From: SLQH01 sp964612995
GTDB lineage: Bacteria > Planctomycetota > UBA11346
Assembly: GCA_964612995.1 (NCBI GenBank)
Contig: CAZTGE010000003.1
Span: 22,102 to 86,101 of the forward strand
Reading direction: 5' to 3'
DNA: 64,000 nt
Shown here piece by piece: positions 1 to 10,845 of the stretch; within the stretch, counting starts at the first letter, position 1, and each line of letters starts with the position of its first letter. The translations under genes were made by a program, and so were the position numbers. The notes below the pieces were generated by a model. That model was not told the DNA's origin. It ran no database searches and saw only the letters and a list, made by a program, of their open reading frames with translations.

Positions 1-2
1 GG

Positions 3-926
3 CTGGCGGCCGATGTGCTCGAGTTCACCTCACACAGCTACGATGGGCACATGTTCGATGACGCTGGCGAGCGACGCGAGTTCCCGCCCGGGCGCTACCG
101 CGCCGATGCACAGACGGACTGGGTGCTCGAGTACCTCGATACCCGCGTCGAGGCCGAGCGACCGTTCTTCCTCATGGCCTCCTACATCGAGCCCCATCAC
201 CAGAACGACCACGAGCATTACGAGGGTCCGCACGGCTCACGTGAGCGCTTCGCCGACTTCGCCCCCCCCGGCGATCTGATCGGCCACGACGGCGACTGGC
301 GCGAGGAGTACCCCGACTACCTCGGCTGCGTCCACGCGCTCGATGCGAACCTCGGCCGCGTCCGCGCGCGCCTGGCCGAAACCGGCCTCGATCGCGATAC
401 GGTGGTGATCTATACCAGCGACCACGGCTCGCACTTCCGCACCCGCAACGACGAGTACAAGCGCAGCTGCCACGACGGCTGCCTGCGCATTCCGCTGGTC
501 GCCTGTGGACCGGGTTTCGCGCAGGGCGGCGAGCGGGCGGAACTGGCCAGCCTGATCGATCTGCCCGCGACGGTGGTCCGGGCGGCCGGCCTGGAACAGC
601 CCACCACCTTCCGCGGGCGGGCGCTGCAGGACGCCGTGACCGGCTCTGCGCAGGATTGGCCCGACTGCTGTTTCGCCGAGATCTCGGAGAGCCACATCGG
701 CCGTTGCATCCGCACCGCACACCACACCTACGAGGTCAGCCTGGCGCCGGACGGCCGACCGCACTGGCAGGAGACCTTCCTCTACGACAACACGGTCGAT
801 CCCCATCAGCAGAACAACCTGGTCGCCGAACCGCTGCTCGTCGCCCTGCGCGCAGAACTCTGGGACCGCCTGCGCACGTGGATGCGCTCGACCGGCGAGA
901 TCGATCCGGTTCTGGTTGAGGCCTGA
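3..926 (+). CDS. Sulfatase family protein, 3' part (5' end outside window)
   Basis: The reading frame is open from the left edge, so only the C-terminal 307 residues are present. It contains the alkaline-phosphatase-fold sulfatase segment YTSDHGSHF (the DHG metal-site motif), an upstream FFLMASYIEPHH strand that is typical of the family, and a C-terminal cap with FLYDNTVDPHQQNNL, the usual sulfatase D-P-x-E/Q-x-NL tail. Family knowledge: these enzymes hydrolyse sulfate esters using a formylglycine made from a Cys or Ser in a CxPSR motif. That motif would lie upstream of the window and cannot be checked. No export signal can be judged. The substrate is unknown, but an alpha-L-iduronidase-like enzyme is encoded near 58 kb in the same window, which makes a sulfated uronic-acid polysaccharide one possibility. 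Confidence 0.88.
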   Translation: MAADVLEFTSHSYDGHMFDDAGERREFPPGRYRADAQTDWVLEYLDTRVEAERPFFLMASYIEPHHQNDHEHYEGPHGSRERFADFAPPGDLIGHDGDWREEYPDYLGCVHALDANLGRVRARLAETGLDRDTVVIYTSDHGSHFRTRNDEYKRSCHDGCLRIPLVACGPGFAQGGERAELASLIDLPATVVRAAGLEQPTTFRGRALQDAVTGSAQDWPDCCFAEISESHIGRCIRTAHHTYEVSLAPDGRPHWQETFLYDNTVDPHQQNNLVAEPLLVALRAELWDRLRTWMRSTGEIDPVLVEA

Positions 927-1011
927 ACGCGCGCCCTGGCTGTCACCCTCACCGGCCGTCCGGTCCCCGACCGGGGTTTGCACCGCTGCAGATGATCTGA
1001 CAATCACCTCC

Positions 1012-1197
1012 ATGACGCGTCGCACGCTGTTGCTGCTCCTCTCCGGCCTCCTGCTGCTCGGCGCCGCCGGCTGCATGCGCCGTGGCGGTGAGCAGGGCTT
1101 CTCGAGCTTCCGCTGCAACGGTCCGTCGCTGGTCGAACCGGATCCGCTGACGCACAGCACCCGCGATCGCGCCGCCTACTTGCAATACATGCCCTGA
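1012..1197 (+). CDS. Small putative lipoprotein (61 aa)
   Basis: This short frame starts MTRRTLLLLLSGLLLLGAAGC: two arginines, a leucine-rich segment and a lipobox (LGAAGC), so a lipidated N-terminal Cys after signal peptidase II cleavage is predicted. Only about 40 mature residues follow, with no recognised domain. A longer in-frame start at 916 would overlap the sulfatase end and place extra residues before a good signal peptide, so I prefer 1012. It ends 39 bp before glmS and could share a transcript with it. Small orphan lipoproteins of this type are common and rarely have assigned functions. The signal peptide is the main evidence that the frame is real. Confidence 0.55.
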   Translation: MTRRTLLLLLSGLLLLGAAGCMRRGGEQGFSSFRCNGPSLVEPDPLTHSTRDRAAYLQYMP

Positions 1198-1236
1198 ACC
1201 CACACTCGGCCCAGTTCCTGCCGAAGGGATGCAACC

Positions 1237-3063
1237 ATGTGTGGAATCGCTGGATACGTGGGGCCACGCCAGGCCGAGTCATTGCTCCTGGTCGCCCTGG
1301 AGCGGCTGAAGTATCGCGGTTACGACTCCGCCGGCATGGCGATCAACGACGACGGCGATCTGCTCGTGCGCAAGGCCGCGGGCCGTCTGCGTCAGCTCGA
1401 GGAGAGCCTCGGCGCGCGTAGCCTCGCCGGGACCACCGGTATCGCCCACACCCGCTGGGCCACCCACGGCCCGCCGACCGAAGGCAACGCCCACCCCCAT
1501 AGCGACACCGCCGAACGGTTGGCGGTGGTTCACAACGGGATCATCGAAAACCACGAGGAACTGCGGCGCGAGCTGGTCGATCGTGGCGCCGTGTTCGCCA
1601 GCCAGACCGACACCGAGGTCATCGCCCACCTCGTCGCCGAGCTCTATACCGACACCGGCGATCCGCTCGCCGCGGTGCGGGCGGCGATCCGTCGCCTCGA
1701 AGGCAGCTACGCCTTCGCGATCATATTCGCCGATCACCCCGGCCGGATCGTCGTCGCACGAGAGGGCTCTCCGCTGCTGCTCGGCCGTGGCCGCGGCGAG
1801 CACCTGATCGCCTCCGACGTCCCGGCACTGCTGCCGCATGCGCACGAGGTCTGCCAGCTCCAGGATGGCTGGATCGCCGACATCCGCGCCGAACAGGTCA
1901 CCATCTGCGACGGCGACGGCGCGCCCGTGGAAGGCTGCTTCTCGCGTATCGAGCTCGCCGTCGACGATGTCTCCCGCGGCGAGTTCGACTCGTTCATGGA
2001 GAAGGAGATCGCGGAGCAGCCTGAGGTGCTGCAGCGCCTGCTCGATTCGCGCCTGATCGACGGTCGCCTGGCCATGCCGGAGATCTCGGTCGATCTCGCC
2101 CGGATCAACCACGTCGTCTTCCTCGCCTGCGGCACCAGCTGGCACGCTGCCTTGCTGGGCAAACGCTTCCTCGAGGGTCTGGCCCGGATCCACGTCGAAG
2201 TCGACATCAGCTCGGAGTACCGTTACCGCAATCCGGTGGCCTCCGGCGACACGCTGGTGGTGGCGATCAGCCAGTCGGGCGAAACGGCCGACACCCTCGC
2301 CGGGGTGCGGCTCGCCCGGTCGAAGTTCATGCCGGTGGCCAGCCTGGTCAACGTGCTCGGATCGACCATGGCCCGAGAATCAGACGGTGTCCTGCCGCTG
2401 CTCGCTGGTCCGGAGATCGGCGTCGCCAGCACCAAGGCCTACACCGCCCAGGTCCTCGCGCTCTATCTCTTCGCGCTCCAGCTGGCCCAGGCCAAGGGTC
2501 GCCTCGATGACGCCACCCGCACGCGCCTGATCGACGCCTGTTGCGCCCTGCCGGATCTCACTGCGCAGACGCTCGCTGCTTGCCGTGAGGCGGTGGACGA
2601 GGCGACCGAGCTGTTCTCCGCGGCCAACGCCAGCGTGTTCCTCGGGCGCTGTGGCGAATACCCCACTGCACTGGAGGGAGCGCTCAAGCTCAAGGAGATC
2701 GCCTACGTCCACGCCACCGGCTACGCCGCCGGCGAGTTCAAGCACGGACCGATCGCACTGGTCACCGACGCCCTGCCGGTGATCTGCATGTGTCCACGCG
2801 ATCAGATGTTCGAGAAGATGCTCGCCAACGTCGAGGAGACCCGGGCTCGCGATGGGCGGATCATCACCGTCGGCCCGGAGGAGGAGCGCCGGCTGCACGA
2901 TCTGTCGGACGTCGTCTTCCCGGTGCCTGCCCCGCCCGAGGAGATGCTGCAGCCGCTGATCAGCATCCTGCCGCTGCAGCTCTACGCCCTGCTGGTCGCC
3001 CAGCGGCGCAGCTGCGATGTCGACCAGCCGCGCAACCTGGCCAAGTCGGTCACAGTGGAGTGA
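1237..3063 (+). CDS. glmS: Glutamine--fructose-6-phosphate aminotransferase (isomerizing)
   Basis: GlmS converts fructose-6-phosphate and glutamine to glucosamine-6-phosphate, the first committed step to UDP-GlcNAc for peptidoglycan and lipid A. The 608-residue length matches the family. After Met removal the N-terminal Cys2 (MCGIAGYVG) is the glutaminase nucleophile, followed by typical class-II amidotransferase motifs (HTRWATHG, HNGIIEN). Two SIS sugar-isomerase domains follow (ACGTSWHA, SQSGETADT, then LGRCGEYPTALEGALKLKEI), and it ends with the conserved DQPRNLAKSVTVE tail that carries the active-site lysine. No glmS ribozyme could be recognised in the 39-bp upstream gap. It converges on the following minus-strand gene with only 6 bp between them. 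Confidence 0.98.
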   Translation: MCGIAGYVGPRQAESLLLVALERLKYRGYDSAGMAINDDGDLLVRKAAGRLRQLEESLGARSLAGTTGIAHTRWATHGPPTEGNAHPHSDTAERLAVVHNGIIENHEELRRELVDRGAVFASQTDTEVIAHLVAELYTDTGDPLAAVRAAIRRLEGSYAFAIIFADHPGRIVVAREGSPLLLGRGRGEHLIASDVPALLPHAHEVCQLQDGWIADIRAEQVTICDGDGAPVEGCFSRIELAVDDVSRGEFDSFMEKEIAEQPEVLQRLLDSRLIDGRLAMPEISVDLARINHVVFLACGTSWHAALLGKRFLEGLARIHVEVDISSEYRYRNPVASGDTLVVAISQSGETADTLAGVRLARSKFMPVASLVNVLGSTMARESDGVLPLLAGPEIGVASTKAYTAQVLALYLFALQLAQAKGRLDDATRTRLIDACCALPDLTAQTLAACREAVDEATELFSAANASVFLGRCGEYPTALEGALKLKEIAYVHATGYAAGEFKHGPIALVTDALPVICMCPRDQMFEKMLANVEETRARDGRIITVGPEEERRLHDLSDVVFPVPAPPEEMLQPLISILPLQLYALLVAQRRSCDVDQPRNLAKSVTVE

Positions 3064-3069
3064 CCGCCC

Positions 3070-3624
3070 TCAGGCTTCGACCCGATCCAGGATCGGCGCG
3101 AGATACGGCCGCTTCTTCATCTCCTGCAGATCGTATTCCATCAACTGCTCGAGCGTCCACTGCCGTTCCATGGGCGTGGCCGCGCGGTAGAAGCCGTCGG
3201 CGATCCACCAGAGCAGGAAGGGTTTCTGCACCCCGGCGCGCTCTGGGCCGAGATCGACCAACCGCTGCGCCTGGGAGCGCAGGCGATCGACCGACTCGAT
3301 ACGGGCTGCCGCCGCCTGCTGACGCAGATCGACGAAGTGCAGCTCCTCCCAGCTCACCCCCGCGGTGACCGCATACAGGCTGGCCCAATAGAACACCTGG
3401 GTCGCTTCGAGGATGTAGGGATCGGCATGCGAGCCGTCCAGCACCCCGCAGAGCTCGGTCATCTCGTCGCCCCAACGGGCGAGCAATCTGGCCCGATCGC
3501 CAGCGAGCAGCAGTTGCACCGTGCCAGAGACGCGCTCGCCCGCCGCGACCTGGAAATCGCGTACGGTCTGCGCATTGGCGTGGAGCTCGGCGTAGACGCG
3601 GTAGATCTGCTCCGGACTGGCCAT
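3070..3624 (-). CDS. MazG/HisE-like all-alpha NTP pyrophosphohydrolase-like protein
   Basis: A 184-residue protein that starts MASPEQIYRVYAEL. The start is supported by a GGGAGGCG ribosome-binding site just upstream; the much longer frame reaching 5178 is antisense to ahcY and is not real. Predicted all-helical, with acidic helix motifs (RWGDEMTELCGVLDG, then ILEATQVFYW) that resemble the EExxE/ExxD metal-binding helices of the phosphoribosyl-ATP pyrophosphatase/MazG superfamily. If active it would hydrolyse a nucleoside triphosphate or nucleotide-like pyrophosphate. Family assignment rests on motif appearance only. It is monocistronic, convergent with glmS and divergent from ahcY across 144 bp. 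Confidence 0.5.
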   Translation of the reverse strand: MASPEQIYRVYAELHANAQTVRDFQVAAGERVSGTVQLLLAGDRARLLARWGDEMTELCGVLDGSHADPYILEATQVFYWASLYAVTAGVSWEELHFVDLRQQAAAARIESVDRLRSQAQRLVDLGPERAGVQKPFLLWWIADGFYRAATPMERQWTLEQLMEYDLQEMKKRPYLAPILDRVEA

Positions 3625-3736
3625 GGATCGCCTCCCGCGGGGATACTGTCCCGCGCGGCGTCCGGGCAAGCACGGGCCTGGGCGAGCGGCTGTACAGGCG
3701 CGAAGACGAGCACGGCTTGCATTACCGTCCATCGCT

Positions 3737-3756
3737 ATATCGTGATACACCGATAT
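3737..3756. promoter_or_regulatory. Dyad upstream of ahcY, candidate operator
   Basis: A perfect inverted repeat, ATATCG - 8 bp - CGATAT, lies 12 bp before the ahcY start codon and just before the AAGGAG ribosome-binding site (3758-3763). The AT-rich dyad stands out in very GC-rich surroundings. ArsR-family regulators of S-adenosylmethionine/homocysteine genes bind ATATC-type dyads in some bacteria, so repression of ahcY is a reasonable guess, but no such regulator is encoded here. Confidence 0.4.
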
Positions 3757-3768
3757 CAAGGAGATCCC

Positions 3769-5190
<1,422 letters not shown>

Positions 5191-5202
5191 TCTGGCGGTC
5201 GC

Positions 5203-5255
5203 GGGCCGAAGCGGCCGCGCAGGGGTTCAGCCCCAGCCCGGCCCGGCTTCGGCCC
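5203..5255 (+). terminator. Stem-loop after ahcY
   Basis: GGGCCGAAGC (5203-5212) pairs perfectly with GCTTCGGCCC (5246-5255), and a smaller GGGG/CCCC hairpin (5222-5225 with 5231-5234) sits in the loop. It begins 13 bp after the ahcY stop codon. There is no U-tract, so it may act as a transcript-end stabiliser or a weak terminator. Confidence 0.5.
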
Positions 5256-5284
5256 TTGCGTAGCGGAAACCGCTGCCATACAGT
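5256..5284 (+). promoter_or_regulatory. Candidate sigma-70-like promoter for the FHA/HATPase gene
   Basis: TTGCGT (5256-5261), a 17-bp spacer and TACAGT (5279-5284) lie about 150 bp before the start codon at 5432. Spacing is ideal but both hexamers are only partial matches, and the -35 touches the preceding hairpin. A suggestion only. Confidence 0.25.
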
Positions 5285-5431
5285 CATTTGTCGCCGGCCC
5301 AGGCCGGCCGCGCTGCAGTCGCCAACGCACCGTCCACGCTCATCGCCGGTCAGTGTGCGACCGACGCGGAGGCTCCGGACTCAGTTGGCGGCAGCCACGG
5401 GAGCAAGCGCCTCAGCAGGGGATCAGGTGGA

Positions 5432-6274
5432 ATGTTGAAGCTCGAAATCCTCAACCCGGAGCAGGCCGGCAAGAGGATCGCCATCAACGGCGAGCTGAAG
5501 ATCGGATCGGACCGTTCCTGCTCCCTGCGGGCCAAGCACCGCGACATGCGGCCGGTCCATGCGGTGCTCAACCGCAATACCAAAGGCAAGTACACGGTCG
5601 AAGTGGTCGATGAGGACGCACACATCTTCCTCAATGGCCGCGATATCATCCACAGCGAGTTGCAGCACCAGGATCTGCTCGCCGTCGGCCCGCTCAAGTT
5701 CCGCGTGATCGATGAACAGGCCCGGCGCTGGGTCGACGACCGGCTGAGCCAACTGCTCGATACCCTGGACGGCGACGACACGGTCTATGATTTCGCGACC
5801 GAGGATCTGTTCTACCTCATCACCAAGGAACCCGCGCTCCAGCAGGCGATCTCCTTGCGCATCCCTTCGCGCGATCGCTTCATCGACCAGTGCCAGCAGT
5901 TCCTCGCCCGCCTCATCCGCAAGTCGGGTATGGACGAGATGAAGATCGAGGCCTTCATGACCTGCACCAAGGAGCTGATCCTCAACGCCCATCGGCACGG
6001 TCACGAATATGACGAGTCCAAGGTCATCGTGGTCCGTTATCGCGACGATGGCGAAGCGGTCTGGCTGACGATCGAAGACGAGGGCGAGGGCTTCGACCAC
6101 AACAAGGCACTGAGCGAGGTCCGCAACCTGGACGCAGCCTCTGCCGCACGGCTCCGGTACCAGTCAGGCGGATTCGGCGGCCTCGGCTTCCAGATGATCA
6201 CCCGCATGAGCGACAGCATCGAGTACAACGAGAAGGGCAACGTGGTCACCTTCTCCGTGCGCAAGGAGTTCTAG
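5432..6274 (+). CDS. FHA domain fused to an RsbW/SpoIIAB-type HATPase domain
   Basis: A 280-residue signalling protein starting MLKLEILNPEQAG, with AGGGGA and AGGTGG just upstream. Residues about 1-100 form an FHA-like phosphothreonine-binding module; the usual Gly-Arg is replaced by IGSDRS, so phosphopeptide binding is not assured. Residues about 150-280 are a GHKL ATPase of the anti-sigma-kinase type, with an N-box (KELILNAHRHG), a G1 box (EDEGEGFDHN) and a glycine-rich lid (GGFGGLGFQMI). Such kinases sequester a sigma factor and phosphorylate STAS antagonists; the FHA domain would let a Ser/Thr kinase direct it. The TAG stop codon lies in the terminal repeat of the adjacent mobile element. 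Confidence 0.82.
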   Translation: MLKLEILNPEQAGKRIAINGELKIGSDRSCSLRAKHRDMRPVHAVLNRNTKGKYTVEVVDEDAHIFLNGRDIIHSELQHQDLLAVGPLKFRVIDEQARRWVDDRLSQLLDTLDGDDTVYDFATEDLFYLITKEPALQQAISLRIPSRDRFIDQCQQFLARLIRKSGMDEMKIEAFMTCTKELILNAHRHGHEYDESKVIVVRYRDDGEAVWLTIEDEGEGFDHNKALSEVRNLDAASAARLRYQSGGFGGLGFQMITRMSDSIEYNEKGNVVTFSVRKEF

Positions 6275-6452
6275 CCCGGATCCCTCATGAGGATCGTCGC
6301 GAAAAGTCGTAGCGTGCTGTCAGTACAGGGCAGCGCGACCGAGGCGAACCGGAGCGTAGCAGCGCTGCGTGAGGATCCGCCGACTGAGCGAAGTCCTGTA
6401 ATGGCGGTGCGATACGGCTTTGCAGCAGATTTCTCATGAGGGATCCGGGCTA
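6272..6452. mobile_element. MITE-like element family A, copy 1
   Basis: A 177-bp sequence bounded by near-perfect inverted repeats, GCCCGGATCCCTCATGAG on the left and its complement on the right, each preceded or followed by TA. It has no coding capacity. The same sequence occurs at 19177-19355 and 23655-23833 in the opposite orientation with only scattered differences, so this is a dispersed non-autonomous family. The left TA/G forms the stop codon of the preceding gene. The flanking TA dinucleotides suggest a TA target duplication, which the other copies do not clearly show. Confidence 0.85.
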
Positions 6453-6556
6453 GCACCTCCTGACGCTGGTGCGCAGCCCTGCCGGGAGCCTTGCGCGCGC
6501 CGTTGCCCGTTCCGATCGGTAGGCCGGGATGGCATCGCGGGACACCGGGATGAACA

Positions 6557-6638
<82 letters not shown>

Positions 6639-6709
6639 GTCTCAGCGCGGCATGCTCTGAACCCCGGGGGCGGACGCAAGCACGTGTTGGCCACGCGGGT
6701 CCGGACGCT

Positions 6710-8104
6710 TCAGCGGTTGACCAGATCGATCTGGCTGATGTGCACCAGGACCATGTCGCTGGCCAATTCCCCGCGCCCGATGGTGGCCTTCTCAACCTCG
6801 CCCTTGACCCCGACCCGGCGCCAATGGTATTCGGCCAGCTGGATCCCGGCGCCCTCGGCGACCTTCACCAGCGCCTCGATCTCGTTGTTGCGGTCGATGA
6901 TCACGTAGTTTGCGCTGGTGCCGGGCACATCGCGCGGCTCGAGCCAACCGATGGCGCGATAGCTGTCCTCTTCGAGCGAAGGCAGGGCCGGCACCGGTTC
7001 CGGTTCCGGTTCCTCGCTCACCGTCGGCGGGGTCGGATCCGGCTCCACGCGCGGCTCCTGCGTTACCGGCGGTCCGGGCGTGCTCACTGCAGGTGGCGTT
7101 TCGACGACCGGTTCGCGCTCCTGGCGCTCCTCCGGCGCTGGCTGTGCTTGCGGTTGCGGGCGTTCGCGCGGTTCCTCGCGCACCTGGCGCGGCAGGTCCT
7201 CGACCGCGGCGAGGGCCGGCTCCTCGGCCGGTTCCGGCTCGTCGGCCGGTTCCGGCTCGTCGGCCGAGCCGGTCAGCTCGGGGATGTCGAGCCGGGGTTC
7301 GATGCCGCGATCGCTCTGATGCTTGCGGGCCAGCCAGGCGATCTTGCCCACCCGCTTGCGCAGGCTGTCTGCCAGCAGACGGGTGCGGAAGCTGGCGTGG
7401 TCCTCGACCACGCGATCGAGGCGGTCGACCAGACCCTGCCAATTGAGCTCCAGCGCCCGCTGGGGGTCGGCGTCGACCGCCTTGCGGTAGCGCTCATAGA
7501 GCGTGCGCGCGTTGCGCCAGGTGCGCTCGACCGGGGTCAGCCGCTCCGACGCGGCGTCGGCTCCGGCGGTCTGCTGTCCGTCGGCGCCGCCATCGCGCTC
7601 TGCGAGCCGGGGTGGGGCCTCGCGGCCGAAATCGAGCACGATGCGGTGGGCATAGGCCACCGCTTTGGGCGGATGGACCTTGTACCAGCCGCCGTGGGTG
7701 ATGCCGGCCCACTCGCCGTCGACCACGCGCCCCTTCCAGGTGACGATATCGCCGGCGTCGAGCTGGGTCACGAGATTGGAGCGGAGGCGCGCATCATCGC
7801 GCACCCGGACCCCGTCCTGGGTCACTCGCAATGCACGCGGATCCTCGGTCTGCGCGAGGTTGCGGCCGTGGACCCAGGCCCCGCCCTGGGCGGGAAACTC
7901 GATCTCATACCAGCCGTCCTTCCCGGCGACCGGGCCGATCACCGTGACCCGCGTCCCGTCCTCGAGCGTGGTCACGACCGGCGCCTGAGTCGATGGACCG
8001 AAGCGGATGTTGCCACGCCCACTGATGGTGGCCGGGCGCGTCTGAGCGGTGACCGGGTCCAGACACAGGCACAAGAGCATGATCACCAGGGTCCACGAAC
8101 GCAT
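6710..8104 (-). CDS. Exported SH3-repeat protein with Pro/Glu-rich linker
   Basis: A 464-residue protein with a signal peptide (MRSWTLVIMLLCLCLDPVTAQ) and a strong AGGAGGAG ribosome-binding site. Two bacterial SH3-like domains follow (about 25-85, GNIRFGPSTQAPVVTTLEDG; about 90-150, GVRVRDDARLRSNLVTQLDAGD). Next come a helical section, a long low-complexity Pro/Glu/Ala linker (about 275-380) with EPEPA repeats, and a C-terminal segment of about 80 residues that is not recognised. SH3b domains usually bind peptidoglycan or sense cell-wall fragments, so a periplasmic scaffold role is inferred. Divergent from accD across 258 bp in which I saw no clear regulatory motif. Confidence 0.75.
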   Translation of the reverse strand: MRSWTLVIMLLCLCLDPVTAQTRPATISGRGNIRFGPSTQAPVVTTLEDGTRVTVIGPVAGKDGWYEIEFPAQGGAWVHGRNLAQTEDPRALRVTQDGVRVRDDARLRSNLVTQLDAGDIVTWKGRVVDGEWAGITHGGWYKVHPPKAVAYAHRIVLDFGREAPPRLAERDGGADGQQTAGADAASERLTPVERTWRNARTLYERYRKAVDADPQRALELNWQGLVDRLDRVVEDHASFRTRLLADSLRKRVGKIAWLARKHQSDRGIEPRLDIPELTGSADEPEPADEPEPAEEPALAAVEDLPRQVREEPRERPQPQAQPAPEERQEREPVVETPPAVSTPGPPVTQEPRVEPDPTPPTVSEEPEPEPVPALPSLEEDSYRAIGWLEPRDVPGTSANYVIIDRNNEIEALVKVAEGAGIQLAEYHWRRVGVKGEVEKATIGRGELASDMVLVHISQIDLVNR

Positions 8105-8362
8105 GACTCTCCTCCTGTCGGGCCGGGCGGGGCCACTCGACGACGGCCCTGGGGCGGAACACGATACCCGCAGAGACCGACGCTAGATCACCCTGCCAGC
8201 GACGCAACCACCGGCGCGGCTCATTCCTGCGTGCCGAGCCGCTCACCCCGACTACCAGTGGCTTGTCCGTCGACGCGGCGCTCTTTCACCCCGCTGACCC
8301 ACGACCGGGCGTGGACAACCCCCCACCTCCCACCATGCTGTGGACCCCAGGAGGGGCCGGCA

Positions 8363-9223
<861 letters not shown>

Positions 9224-9239
9224 TGACGTCGTGGTCGCG

Positions 9240-9260
9240 CCTGCGCGCTCTGCGCGCAGG
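9240..9260. terminator. Hairpin between convergent accD and zincin genes
   Basis: CCTGCGCGC (9240-9248) and GCGCGCAGG (9252-9260) form a perfect 9-bp stem with a TCT loop in the 67-bp gap between two converging genes. Its position suggests it serves both transcripts. No strong T-run follows on either side. Confidence 0.5.
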
Positions 9261-9290
9261 GCGGGCCGACAACGTCGCGAAGCCGCCACT

Positions 9291-10817
9291 TCAACGCAGC
9301 TCCCGCAGCGGGCCGTTCTGGTTGACATACTCCATGAGCATGTTGCTCCACTGCTTGTAGGCCTCGGTCAGGCTGCCGTCGTTGGCCTCGATCATGTCCT
9401 GGAGGAAGATCTCCTCGAAGGCCTTGGCTCCGTCTTCACCCTTGCGCAGCGCTTCCCAATAGCGCTGGAACCGCTTCTCCTTCTTGTATTTACGGTCGAG
9501 GAAGAGGAAGAAATGGGTGATGGCGTAGACCTCGGCGTAGTTGAGCGCCGGGATGTGGCCATGGTAGTCGATGTACTTTTGCAGGGGCCAGGCGGTGCTC
9601 TTGGCCCGGCCGTAGTATCTGCGCAACTGCTGGATCCGCTGTGTCGGGGGCTCCCAGCGCATCCGGCCGGGGATGTACTGGCCGGTCTCGAAGTATACCG
9701 CAAGCCCCTCGTTGACCCAGGTCGGCACGTGACCGCTGCCGTTGCAGGTCATGTGCAGGAACTGGTGGCTGGCCTCGTGGGCGAGCACGCTCTCGCAGGT
9801 GGTCGGCATTCGCGGCGGCATCTTGTCGAAGGCGTAGATGCACAGGTGGCTGGGCGAGAAGAAACCCAGCGCGGTGGGCGAGAGCCCGCCGAAGCCCGTC
9901 TCGGCCGCGGCCATGCGGAATTGCTGCTGATCGTTGAAGACGTGGATCTCCATCTTGAACGGGCTGAGCTTGTCCGGGTCGTAGATCCCGACGTAGGCGG
10001 TGTAGAGGGTATCCATGATCGCGCCCCAGTAGGCCACCCTGGCCGGTGAGACGCTGCAGGTGACGTGGTAGTGGCCGGTCTCGGCCTCCCAGGCTTTTGG
10101 CCACACGGCGTTGATCGCGCGGCTGCCGCGCGCCCGGACCAGGCCACCCCCGGCGTCGATGACCCGCCCCCGGGCGAATTGGGCTGCACGCCAGGTCTGC
10201 CGCTCGTCCTCGTCGCCAGCCAGGACCTCGAACGAATCGAGGATCGCCTGGTTCTCTGGATCGCTCGCGGAGCCCTGGCACAACACGCCGGAATAGCGCT
10301 CGCCATGCTTGACCAACAGCCCGCAACGATCCTCACCACTGCCCATGACCGCCGTGATGCCCTCCGGGGCCCAGTCCGGATCGGCGTGCGGGCGCTGCGC
10401 GTCGTTTTCTGCGTAATAGGCGAAGGACGTGAACTCGCTCAAGGACCCTGCGCTGATCAGGCCGAACACCGCTTCGAGGCCGGCGCGCCGGATCACCGGC
10501 GGGACCTCGCCCGCCGGGGTCGAGAAATGGCGCACACTCGCGTCATCGAAGGACTGCTGGTTGCGCTGGCGGACCAACTGCTGGATCTGCTCGGACGACA
10601 GTTCGCTGCCCTCGGGTACGCTGATCATGGTCCCGCCGCGTTGCGCACCGGGGCGATAGAGCACGCCGCGGTACATGTCCGGCGCGCGGTAGTGGTAGGG
10701 GAACCGGAAGGCGGTGCCTGATTCGTAGTCGCAGAACACCCGATCGCGCATCTCCAGCGCAAGGAGCGAAGGCAGGGAGCCGAGGAACAGCGAGACGACG
10801 ATGAGCAAGATACGCAT
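9291..10817 (-). CDS. Exported zincin-like (DUF1570-type) putative metallopeptidase
   Basis: A 508-residue protein with a signal peptide (MRILLIVVSLFLGSLPSLLA) and a GGAGG ribosome-binding site. The C-terminal half carries a gluzincin-type site: HEASHQFLH (HExxH) followed 25 residues later by WVNEGLAVYFE, whose Glu would be the third zinc ligand. The N-terminal half (about 20-230) is a lipid/photosystem-like beta domain with no motif I recognise. This arrangement is close to DUF1570 proteins, frequent in Planctomycetota, whose substrates are unknown. Periplasmic or surface location is predicted. It is followed by accD in convergent orientation and lies just downstream of epmB, 28 bp away. Confidence 0.72.
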   Translation of the reverse strand: MRILLIVVSLFLGSLPSLLALEMRDRVFCDYESGTAFRFPYHYRAPDMYRGVLYRPGAQRGGTMISVPEGSELSSEQIQQLVRQRNQQSFDDASVRHFSTPAGEVPPVIRRAGLEAVFGLISAGSLSEFTSFAYYAENDAQRPHADPDWAPEGITAVMGSGEDRCGLLVKHGERYSGVLCQGSASDPENQAILDSFEVLAGDEDERQTWRAAQFARGRVIDAGGGLVRARGSRAINAVWPKAWEAETGHYHVTCSVSPARVAYWGAIMDTLYTAYVGIYDPDKLSPFKMEIHVFNDQQQFRMAAAETGFGGLSPTALGFFSPSHLCIYAFDKMPPRMPTTCESVLAHEASHQFLHMTCNGSGHVPTWVNEGLAVYFETGQYIPGRMRWEPPTQRIQQLRRYYGRAKSTAWPLQKYIDYHGHIPALNYAEVYAITHFFLFLDRKYKKEKRFQRYWEALRKGEDGAKAFEEIFLQDMIEANDGSLTEAYKQWSNMLMEYVNQNGPLRELR

Positions 10818-10845
10818 GAGGGTGGCCTCCAGCTATCCGATACGC

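Noticed and set aside
1198..1236. glmS ribozyme
   Set aside because: The 39-bp leader is far too short for the ribozyme fold.
3625..3768. SAM/SAH riboswitch before ahcY
   Set aside because: I found no paired-arm pattern of a known SAH or SAM aptamer; the region instead shows a short DNA dyad.
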